Program-made: the position numbers and the translations under genes
In this document: positions 1-5,993 of the stretch, in pieces
Numbering within the stretch: the stretch's first letter is position 1
Layout: the number at the start of each line of letters is the position of its first letter
The notes under the pieces: model-generated
The model's input: the letters and a program-made list of their open reading frames with translations, nothing else
The model's database searches: none
Told to the model about the DNA's origin: nothing
Assembly: GCA_946183625.1 (NCBI GenBank)
Contig: CAMHCL010000071.1
Location: 1 to 8,216, forward strand
DNA length: 8,216 nt
Source: an uncultured Lachnospiraceae bacterium
Lineage (GTDB): Bacteria; Bacillota; Clostridia; Lachnospirales; Lachnospiraceae
Direction of reading: 5' to 3'

Positions 1-694
1 GGGAATCATTTTCGTTGGCGCCAGTGGAAGGCAGTTCACCAGCATGGCGAAGCTGTTTCATCCTGTGAGCGACGACATTTATTATATAACCGATAATGGT
101 GCGATTCTTCGCGACAAAAGACAAGTCTATCATATGAATGTGATAGAGCCGACAATCCTGCACCAGCTTATCTCGGATGCCAAGAAGCTTGAGGGCTGCG
201 ACATTATGGTATGCGGAAGAGATGCTGCTTACTGTGAGGATACAGGTGAAATGTTTTACTGGCTCAGGGATTCTTACCGTTTTAACATAGAGGCGGTTGG
301 AGATTTCAGAAATCTTAGAGACGATATAGTTAAGGTTTCAATCTATGAGAAGGACAGAGCGGAAGAGATAGTAAATGAGTGGTTCGGACCTAAGTGGAGA
401 GATACATTTCGTATTGCATCTGCAGGTGTAATGTGGATGGATATAGTTTATCCTGAGGCAGACAAGGGCAGTTCCCTCAAAGTGCTCCAGAAAATGCTTG
501 GAATCTCAAAGGAAGAAACTATGGCATTTGGTGATAACATCAACGACCTCGGACTTCTGTCAGCAGCAGAAGAGAGCTATGCCATAGGAAGCGCCAGAGA
601 TGAAGTCAAGGCCGCTGCAAAGCATGTAGCTCCGCCGCTTTCAGAATATGGCGTAACTAAAGTGCTGGAAGACTATCTTGATAGTTTGGATTGA
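1..694 (+). CDS. HAD superfamily hydrolase, Cof/YidA-like (5' truncated)
   Basis: This is a phosphatase of the haloacid dehalogenase superfamily, Cof (type IIB) branch, whose members typically dephosphorylate sugar phosphates or cofactor phosphates in the cytoplasm. The reading frame is open to the window edge, with its first complete codon at base 2, so the ATG at 44 is internal. The codons before it already encode a conserved stretch containing ASGRQ, the motif II serine/threonine region (Ser at 23-25). The motif III lysine is likely the one in ADKGSS (464-466). Motif IV, the metal-binding GDNIND, lies at 530-547. The segment between motifs II and III is the C2-type cap. Motif I (DxD nucleophile) must lie upstream of the window. 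About 230 residues are visible, against roughly 260-280 for the family. The substrate cannot be told from sequence. No convincing terminator follows; only a loopless TAACTAGTTA palindrome (695-704) is seen. Confidence 0.9.
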   Translation, partial: GIIFVGASGRQFTSMAKLFHPVSDDIYYITDNGAILRDKRQVYHMNVIEPTILHQLISDAKKLEGCDIMVCGRDAAYCEDTGEMFYWLRDSYRFNIEAVGDFRNLRDDIVKVSIYEKDRAEEIVNEWFGPKWRDTFRIASAGVMWMDIVYPEADKGSSLKVLQKMLGISKEETMAFGDNINDLGLLSAAEESYAIGSARDEVKAAAKHVAPPLSEYGVTKVLEDYLDSLD

Positions 695-718
695 TAACTA
701 GTTACACATAAGACTGTC

Positions 719-747
719 TTGATACTTTAGATTAATTAGTATACAAT
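719..747 (+). promoter_or_regulatory. Sigma-A-type promoter for icd
   Basis: A -35 box TTGATA (719-724) and a -10 box TACAAT (742-747) are separated by exactly 17 bp. Each box matches the consensus at 5 of 6 positions. Transcription should start near 754, leaving a leader of about 43 nt with no evident structure. It sits in the 102-bp gap after the HAD gene and gives icd its own promoter. The match is by eye and unverified. Confidence 0.6.
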
Positions 748-796
748 TGCAGTGTTGTAATGTAGTTGAATGAAATTTATATGAGGAGATACAAAG

Positions 797-2002
797 ATGG
801 ACAAGATTAAGATGCAGAACCCTATTGTTGAGATGGATGGAGATGAGATGACACGTATCCTGTGGCAGCTTATTAAGGATGAACTTCTAACTCCATATCT
901 TGAATTAAATACAGAGTATTATGACCTCGGACTTGAACATAGAAATGAAACTGATGACCAGGTAACCAAGGATGCCGCATATGCAACTGAGAAGTATAAG
1001 GTTGCTGTAAAATGTGCGACTATCACTCCTAATGCTGCTCGTGTCGAAGAGTATAATTTAAAGGAAATGTGGAAGAGCCCAAATGGTACCATCAGAGCAA
1101 TACTTGATGGTACTGTATTCAGAGCTCCAATTCAGGTAAAGGGTATCACTCCTTGTGTACGTAATTGGGAGAAACCTATAACAATTGCCAGACATGCATA
1201 TGGTGATGTTTATAAGGCAAGTGAGATGAAGATTCCAGGAGCTGGTATGGTTGAGCTTGTATATACAGCTGCTGATGGAACAACAGAATCTGTTACTGTT
1301 CATGAGTTTGATGGACCAGGTGTTGTACAGGGTATGCATAACTTAACCGGTTCTATTGAGAGTTTTGCAAGAAGCTGCTTCACCTATGCACTTGATACAA
1401 AGCAGGATCTGTGGTTCGCTACAAAGGATACTATTTCTAAGAAGTATGACCATACATTTAAGGATATCTTCCAGGAAATCTTTGATGCAGAATATAAAGA
1501 GAAGTTTGATGCTGCAGGCATTGAATACTTCTATACACTTATAGATGACGCAGTAGCAAGAGTTATGAAGTCAAAGGGCGGATTCATCTGGGCTTGCAAG
1601 AACTACGATGGAGACGTTATGAGTGACATGCTTTCATCAGCATTTGGTTCACTTGCTATGATGACTTCAGTACTTGTATCTCCAAAGGGATACTATGAAT
1701 ATGAAGCTGCACATGGAACAGTTCAGAGACATTACTACAAGCACCTCAAGGGTGAAGAGACATCAACAAACCCAGTTGCTACAATCTTCGCTTGGACAGG
1801 CGCCCTCAGAAAGAGAGGCGAGCTCGATGGCAACTCAGAACTGATGGCATTTGCAGACAAGCTTGAGAAAGCAACAATTGATACTATCGAGAGCGGCGTA
1901 ATGACCAAGGACCTGGCACTCATTACAGAACTTGAGAATGTTACTGTAAAGAACACACAGGACTTCATACTTGCTATCAAGGAAACACTCGATAGAATCT
2001 AA
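797..2002 (+). CDS. icd: NADP-dependent isocitrate dehydrogenase, eukaryote-like homodimeric type
   Basis: This cytoplasmic enzyme oxidatively decarboxylates isocitrate to 2-oxoglutarate with NADP+ (EC 1.1.1.42), supplying carbon for glutamate synthesis and NADPH. The 401-residue protein aligns by eye along its whole length with human IDH1/IDH2 rather than with E. coli Icd. Matches include VEMDGDEMTRILW (11-23), VKCATITP (71-78), MWKSPNGTIR (91-100), ARHAYGD (131-137), GGFIWACKNYDGDVMSD (261-277) and EAAHGTVQRHY (303-313). Substrate residues known from IDH1 are retained: Thr77, Ser94, Asn96, Arg100, Arg109, Arg132, Tyr139, Lys210, and metal ligands Asp250, Asp273 and Asp277. Arg311-His312 match the pair that contacts the NADP 2'-phosphate, supporting NADP over NAD. 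The start is supported by AGGAG at 784-788, 8 nt upstream. The gene ends at the hairpin it shares with the convergent citrate synthase gene. Confidence 0.97.
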   Translation: MDKIKMQNPIVEMDGDEMTRILWQLIKDELLTPYLELNTEYYDLGLEHRNETDDQVTKDAAYATEKYKVAVKCATITPNAARVEEYNLKEMWKSPNGTIRAILDGTVFRAPIQVKGITPCVRNWEKPITIARHAYGDVYKASEMKIPGAGMVELVYTAADGTTESVTVHEFDGPGVVQGMHNLTGSIESFARSCFTYALDTKQDLWFATKDTISKKYDHTFKDIFQEIFDAEYKEKFDAAGIEYFYTLIDDAVARVMKSKGGFIWACKNYDGDVMSDMLSSAFGSLAMMTSVLVSPKGYYEYEAAHGTVQRHYYKHLKGEETSTNPVATIFAWTGALRKRGELDGNSELMAFADKLEKATIDTIESGVMTKDLALITELENVTVKNTQDFILAIKETLDRI

Positions 2003-2049
2003 TATAAGAAAAGTGAGCTACAAAAGTGAATAAAGATTTGTAGAAGAGT

Positions 2050-2085
2050 AAAAATATACCCGGCTTATATAGCCGGGTATTTTTT
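2050..2085. terminator. Bidirectional intrinsic terminator between icd and citrate synthase
   Basis: A perfect 10-bp stem (2056-2065 with 2071-2080, GC core CCCGGC/GCCGGG) closes a 5-nt loop. It is followed by TTTTT at 2081-2085 on the plus strand. On the minus strand the A-run at 2050-2054 reads as a five-U tract just after the stem. It can therefore stop transcription from both sides. The plus-strand T tract overlaps the citrate synthase stop codon (2084-2086), so for the minus strand the stem begins only 3 nt after that stop. A terminating ribosome could hinder folding there. Confidence 0.9.
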
Positions 2086-3457
2086 ATTCTTCAGATCTTT
2101 TATCTATAGGTACATATGATGCATCAGCTGCAACTGACATATAGGCAGGTCTGATGATACGGTTTGTACAGGTCAGTTCCTCGATACGATGTGCACTCCA
2201 GCCTGCGATTCGTCCGATAGCGAAGAGTGGAGTTATGAATTCGTTCGGGATGTTCAGCATATTGTATGCGAAGCCGCTGTAGAAATCGATGTTGGTACAT
2301 ATAGGCTTATTCAGGTTGCGTTCCTTCTTCATAAGCCTTGGAGCGATACGCTCAACTGCCTTATAGAGATAAGCCTCATCGTCACGTCCTTTATTCTTGG
2401 CCAGCTCCAGAGTATATTTTTTCAGGATCTCACATCTAGGATCGGACAGTGTATATACTGCATGACCGAGTCCATAGATAAGTCCGGAGTGGTCAAAGGC
2501 TTCTTTGTTGAGGATTTTCAGCAGATATGCCTTTATCTCATCATCGTCGCGCCAGTCCTTCACATTTTCCTTTATCTCGTTAAACATATTTATAACCTTG
2601 ATATTTGCACCACCATGCTTAGGTCCCTTGAGGGAGCAGAGCGATGCGGCAACAGAAGAGTAGGTATCTGTTCCAGATGAAGTAACAACGTGAGTAGTAA
2701 ATGTTGAATTGTTACCACCACCGTGCTCAGCGTGAAGTACTAATGCGAGATCCAGGAGTTTTGCTTCCATAGGATCGAACTTCTTATCCTGACGCAGCAT
2801 CCTGAGAATATTCTCAGCGGTGGAAAGCTCAGGCTTTGGATTGTGGATATACAGTCCGCGTCTCTGCAGATAATGTCTGTAGGACAGATATGAATATGAA
2901 GCTATTACAGGAAGTCTAGAGATGAGACTGATGCTCTGCCTCAGTACATTTGGAATACTGGTGTCATCACTGTGAATATCATATGCATTAAGCGCAAGCA
3001 CAGCCTGTGACATAGCATTCATGATATCCTTATTAGGTGATTTGAGAAGTACGTCCTCTGTGAAGTCCGTAGGCAGTCTGCGATAGAAGGCTAAAAGCTT
3101 GGTAAACTTCTCCAGTTCAGTTGCGCTAGGCAGTACACCAAATATAAGTAAGAATACTGTTTCTTCAAATCCGAAGCGGTCACTCTTTATAAATCCGGCA
3201 ACAAGATCGTTTATATCTATACCGCGATAGCTTAGCTGGCCTTTGATAGGTACAATTTCTCCATCTCTTTCTTCAGAACCGTTAACGGTAGATATCTCAG
3301 TAAGTCCTGTAAGGACACCTTTACCGTTCTTCTCACGAAGTCCTCTTTTTACGTTGTATTTATCGTATAATTCTGGGTCGATGATGTTGTGCTCGACGCA
3401 GAGCTTGGACAGCTTGCTTATCTCTCGTGCAGCATCACCCTGACTTATATATGACAT
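2084..3457 (-). CDS. Citrate synthase, long clostridial form (citrate/2-methylcitrate synthase family)
   Basis: This enzyme condenses oxaloacetate with acetyl-CoA to give citrate, the entry step of the oxidative branch to 2-oxoglutarate. The catalytic triad is visible by comparison with E. coli GltA: His281 in GPKHGGAN, His332 in GLGHAVY and Asp391 in NIDFYSG. Supporting residues are His242 and His245 in LHAEHGGGNNSTF, Arg341 in SDPR, Arg416 in IGRIAGW, and Arg436 in IIRPAY. At 457 residues it is longer than the roughly 370-430 usual for bacterial enzymes. The extra length is mainly an N-terminal segment of about 50-70 residues before QLSYRGIDINDL (74-85), as I recall for other clostridial long forms. 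The start is fixed by AGGAG at 3464-3468, 6 nt upstream. It lies 19 nt after the HD-domain gene and is probably co-transcribed with it. Use of propionyl-CoA (methylcitrate synthase) cannot be excluded, but tail-to-tail placement with icd favours citrate synthase. Confidence 0.95.
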   Translation of the reverse strand: MSYISQGDAAREISKLSKLCVEHNIIDPELYDKYNVKRGLREKNGKGVLTGLTEISTVNGSEERDGEIVPIKGQLSYRGIDINDLVAGFIKSDRFGFEETVFLLIFGVLPSATELEKFTKLLAFYRRLPTDFTEDVLLKSPNKDIMNAMSQAVLALNAYDIHSDDTSIPNVLRQSISLISRLPVIASYSYLSYRHYLQRRGLYIHNPKPELSTAENILRMLRQDKKFDPMEAKLLDLALVLHAEHGGGNNSTFTTHVVTSSGTDTYSSVAASLCSLKGPKHGGANIKVINMFNEIKENVKDWRDDDEIKAYLLKILNKEAFDHSGLIYGLGHAVYTLSDPRCEILKKYTLELAKNKGRDDEAYLYKAVERIAPRLMKKERNLNKPICTNIDFYSGFAYNMLNIPNEFITPLFAIGRIAGWSAHRIEELTCTNRIIRPAYMSVAADASYVPIDKRSEE

Positions 3458-3476
3458 AGCTTTCTCCTAATTTATT

Positions 3477-3971
3477 TTATGAATAGCTGAGATGCTCAGC
3501 GTACTTAACAAATGTAATGGTTTCGGCGGTAGCGCATATCTTGTCCGCCATGCATACTATAGTTGCTTCCCTGCATTTAGGTATCCTTGTCAGATTTAAA
3601 GGAAACATGTGACTATATATGATGGATTTCTCAGTACCATTCAGCTTGAAATGTTTCTGTGCATTTCGGATAGAAGTAGTAGCGTGAGTATATCCGTGAA
3701 ATCTATGAAAACGATTTTTCTCATGCCAGTCATACAGGAAGAAGTCATGAAGAAGCGCACCTCTTACCAGACTCTTCATATCAACCTGGGCATGGCTTCG
3801 AAGCGCGATATATACACTCACATATGTAACTGCAAGTGAGTGCTCATAAGTGGTGATATCTCCATGCTGGATGTATTCGAGCTCCTTCTTAAATATGTCG
3901 GAGTCGAGTATGTCCTGACCATATTTATGTATGATATCTATTATTTGATGTTTGTATCCGATATGGATCAT
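3477..3971 (-). CDS. HD-domain protein, putative metal-dependent phosphohydrolase
   Basis: This is a 164-residue cytoplasmic protein of the HD superfamily. The metal-binding pattern is visible as His44 (TYEHSLAV), His75-Asp76 (GALLHDFFLYDWHE), His121 (YSHMFPL) and Asp143 (CMADKICATAE). The GALLHDFFLYDWH signature with a following HGYTHA segment recurs in a family of small clostridial HD proteins. As far as I know, no substrate is established. The start chosen is the ATG at 3969-3971, because AAGGAG (complement of 3978-3983) lies 6 nt before it. An in-frame ATG 25 codons upstream (4044-4046) has no ribosome binding site and sits about where transcription from the proposed promoter begins. Citrate synthase follows after 19 nt with a nearly identical initiation region (13 of 15 bases across SD to ATG), so the pair looks like one operon. 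The role of an HD hydrolase beside citrate synthase is unknown. Confidence 0.85.
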   Translation of the reverse strand: MIHIGYKHQIIDIIHKYGQDILDSDIFKKELEYIQHGDITTYEHSLAVTYVSVYIALRSHAQVDMKSLVRGALLHDFFLYDWHEKNRFHRFHGYTHATTSIRNAQKHFKLNGTEKSIIYSHMFPLNLTRIPKCREATIVCMADKICATAETITFVKYAEHLSYS

Positions 3972-4047
3972 ATCTTTCTCCTTATTGGGTTTCCAAATAA
4001 AATGGTTCCTTATTCGATACATTTCACAAATTGAATCACAACTCATA

Positions 4048-4076
4048 ATTATAGCATATTATCCAAATAATATAAA
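4048..4076 (-). promoter_or_regulatory. Extended -10 promoter for the HD-citrate synthase operon
   Basis: Read on the minus strand there is a perfect -10 box TATAAT (complement of 4048-4053), preceded by TG one base upstream (TGCTATAAT), an extended -10 element. A weaker -35, TTTATA (complement of 4071-4076), lies 17 bp away. The predicted transcript starts near 4041, giving a leader of about 70 nt before the chosen start of the HD gene. This position argues against use of the ATG at 4044-4046. Confidence 0.65.
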
Positions 4077-4107
4077 ATTAAAGTTGATTTATTGATTTTT
4101 CCTCTAG

Positions 4108-4136
4108 TTGAATTCATTTCTTGATTTTGTTATAAT
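4108..4136 (+). promoter_or_regulatory. Extended -10 promoter for the alpha-amylase gene
   Basis: A -35-like box TTGAAT (4108-4113) is followed after 17 bp by a perfect -10 TATAAT (4131-4136). A TG one base before it makes an extended -10 (TGTTATAAT, 4128-4136). Transcription should start near 4143, about 35 nt before the amylase ATG. It is back to back with the HD operon promoter. TTGAATT (4108-4114) and AATTCAA (4134-4140) form a 7-bp inverted repeat around the promoter, which may be chance in such AT-rich DNA. Confidence 0.65.
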
Positions 4137-4177
4137 TCAAAAGACTATGTTTATAAGCATTTTTTGGAGGTCTTATT

Positions 4178-5635
4178 ATGGATAATGGTCTGATGATGCA
4201 ATATTTCGAATGGTATCTGAAGAACAATTGTGATTTATGGAACACAGTTAAGAAGGATGCTGCAAAGCTTAAGACTTTGGGTGTTACTTCACTTTGGCTT
4301 CCACCTGCATACAAGGGTGCTGCAGGTAAGGATGATGTGGGATACAGTGTTTATGATCTGTATGACCTTGGAGAGTTTGATCAGAAGGGTACTGTGGCAA
4401 CTAAGTATGGTACTAAGAAGGACTATATAGCTGCTATCAAGGAACTTCAGAAAAATGGAATAAATGTATATGCAGATATAGTTCTTAACCACAAGTTTGG
4501 TGCAGACGGAGTTGAAGAGGTTACTGCTCAGGAATTCAATGAGAACAACCGTTATCAGATGATTGGTGAGGGCAAGGTTATAGGTGCCTGGACTAAGTTT
4601 ACATTCCCGGGAAGAAAGAATAAGTATTCTAAATTCAAATGGAATTGGACTCATTTTGATGGCATTGACTGGGATCAGGATGCTAAGCAGAGTGGTATTT
4701 ACAAGTTCGAGGGAAAAGAATGGAATGGTGAAGTAGATACTGAGCTTGGTAATTATGATTACCTCATGGGAGCTGATATCGACTTCTCTAATCATGAAGT
4801 ATATGAAGAACTTGTTAACTGGGCTGAGTGGTATATAGATCAGACAAATATTGATGGTTTCAGACTTGATGCGGTTAAGCATATACCTTCTTCTTTCTAT
4901 AGAGATTTCCTTTTCAAGGTAAGAGAGGATACAGGTCGTGAGTTATTCACAGTTGGTGAGTATTGGAGCAGAGATGTAAATGTACTGAAGCATTATCTGG
5001 ATGATATAAAGCAGGAAGCTTCACTTTTCGATGTGCCATTACATTTCAATTTCTATGATTGTTCAAAGGCTCATGGTGCTTATGACTTAAGACGTATCTT
5101 TGATGGAACTCTTGTTAAGGATGAGCCAATCAAGGCTGTTACATTTGTAGATAATCATGACACACAGCCAGGACAGGCGCTTGAATCCTTCGTAGAGGAT
5201 TGGTTCAAGCCAATGGCTTATGCTTTGATCCTTCTCAGAAGAGAGGGTTATCCATGTGTATTCTATGGAGATTATAAGGGAATACCTCATGATAAGATCA
5301 AGTCACGCAAGCAGCTTATGGATAAGCTTATGAAGCTTCGTAAGACCAAGGCTTACGGTGAACAGCATGATTACATAGATGATCCTGACGTTATCGGATG
5401 GACACGTGAAGGTGATGCAGAGCATAAGGATTCAGGCCTTGCAGTTGTTATATCAGATGGCGCCGGCGGAACTAAGAGAATGTATATAGGAAAGCAGTTT
5501 GCAGGAGCACATTTCTCAGATATAATGGGCAATGCAAAGTACAATATAAAGATTGATGATGATGGTTGCGGTAATTTTTATGTAAACCGCGGCTCGGTTG
5601 CAGTGTGGGTACGTAAGGAACCAGCAGGTAAATAA
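4178..5635 (+). CDS. Cytoplasmic alpha-amylase, glycoside hydrolase family 13 (GH13_5-like)
   Basis: This enzyme hydrolyses internal alpha-1,4 bonds of starch- or glycogen-like glucans and maltodextrins. The 485-residue protein starts directly with the catalytic barrel (GLMMQYFEWY, 4-13), with no signal peptide or anchor, so it should act inside the cell, like E. coli AmyA (about 495 residues). GH13 conserved regions are in order: region I DIVLNH (100-105), region V-like LMGADIDF (196-203), region II GFRLDAVKH (227-235) with nucleophile Asp231, region III VGEYW (259-263) with acid/base Glu261, and region IV FVDNHD (323-328) with Asp328. LPPAYKG (41-47) is typical of the GH13_5 group. Residues from about 400 form the C-terminal beta domain. 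The start is supported by GGAGG at 4166-4170, 7 nt upstream. No clear terminator separates it from the TrpR-like gene 49 nt downstream, so read-through is possible. Exact linkage and product specificity are not readable from sequence. Confidence 0.95.
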   Translation: MDNGLMMQYFEWYLKNNCDLWNTVKKDAAKLKTLGVTSLWLPPAYKGAAGKDDVGYSVYDLYDLGEFDQKGTVATKYGTKKDYIAAIKELQKNGINVYADIVLNHKFGADGVEEVTAQEFNENNRYQMIGEGKVIGAWTKFTFPGRKNKYSKFKWNWTHFDGIDWDQDAKQSGIYKFEGKEWNGEVDTELGNYDYLMGADIDFSNHEVYEELVNWAEWYIDQTNIDGFRLDAVKHIPSSFYRDFLFKVREDTGRELFTVGEYWSRDVNVLKHYLDDIKQEASLFDVPLHFNFYDCSKAHGAYDLRRIFDGTLVKDEPIKAVTFVDNHDTQPGQALESFVEDWFKPMAYALILLRREGYPCVFYGDYKGIPHDKIKSRKQLMDKLMKLRKTKAYGEQHDYIDDPDVIGWTREGDAEHKDSGLAVVISDGAGGTKRMYIGKQFAGAHFSDIMGNAKYNIKIDDDGCGNFYVNRGSVAVWVRKEPAGK

Positions 5636-5684
5636 TTTACCCGAGGATTTTCCTTAAGGTGAAATGTATAGAAGGGGATAACTA

Positions 5685-5984
5685 ATGGCAAAGACCATAA
5701 GAACAGAAGCGGTAGACGATTTCTTTACAGCCATAATGGCGCTTAAGGATAAGGAAGAGTTTTATCAGTTTTTTGAGGATATATGCACTACAAATGAAGT
5801 GCTGTCCATAGCTGAAAGATTTGAAGTTGCAAAAATGCTTTATCAGGGCAATACCTATATAGAGATTGCCAAGAAGACAGGCGCTTCTACAGCAACTATC
5901 AGCAGAGTGAATCGTTCTATGGATGGTAATGGTAGTTATGAGGTTGTTTTTGAGAGAATGGGTATCTCTAAAGGTAAGGAGTGA
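5685..5984 (+). CDS. TrpR-like helix-turn-helix protein, YerC/YecD family
   Basis: This is a 99-residue DNA-binding protein of the TrpR/YerC family common in Firmicutes. The helical N-terminal part contains FYQFFEDICTTNEVLSIAERFEVAKML (26-52). The helix-turn-helix is NTYIEIAKKTGASTATISRVNRSM (56-79), where TGASTATISRVNR is the likely recognition segment. The length is typical of the family. By fold it is related to the E. coli tryptophan repressor, but family members usually have no proven link to tryptophan and no trp gene is nearby, so the ligand and targets are unknown. The ATG is preceded by AAGGGG at 5672-5677, 7 nt away. I see no convincing promoter of its own in the 49-bp gap after the amylase. 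It lies 9 nt upstream of the corC-like gene and its final codons carry that gene's ribosome binding site. Confidence 0.92.
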   Translation: MAKTIRTEAVDDFFTAIMALKDKEEFYQFFEDICTTNEVLSIAERFEVAKMLYQGNTYIEIAKKTGASTATISRVNRSMDGNGSYEVVFERMGISKGKE

Positions 5985-5993
5985 TACGATTTA

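Noticed and set aside
44..694. ATG at 44 as the true start of the HAD phosphatase
   Set aside because: The frame is open back to base 2 and encodes the conserved SGR motif II region before this ATG, which also lacks a ribosome binding site; the gene begins upstream of the window.
695..704. TAACTAGTTA palindrome as a terminator for the HAD gene
   Set aside because: The palindrome has no loop, is AT-rich and has no T tract after it, so it cannot act as an intrinsic terminator.
2189..2680. Open frame on the plus strand inside citrate synthase
   Set aside because: It lies wholly antisense to a well-supported enzyme gene, has no ribosome binding site I could see and resembles no known protein; a coding shadow.
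4289..4882. Long minus-strand open frame inside the amylase gene
   Set aside because: It is antisense to the GH13 catalytic domain. The hydrophobic, Ile/Leu-rich translation is what antisense of this codon usage gives.
5641..5665. Possible terminator after the amylase gene
   Set aside because: The AGGA/TCCT stem is only 4 bp and the CCTTAAGG palindrome has no loop; neither is followed by a T run.
5685..5984. Naming the HTH gene trpR
   Set aside because: It belongs to the TrpR-like YerC/YecD family, but nothing here shows tryptophan binding and no trp genes are nearby.
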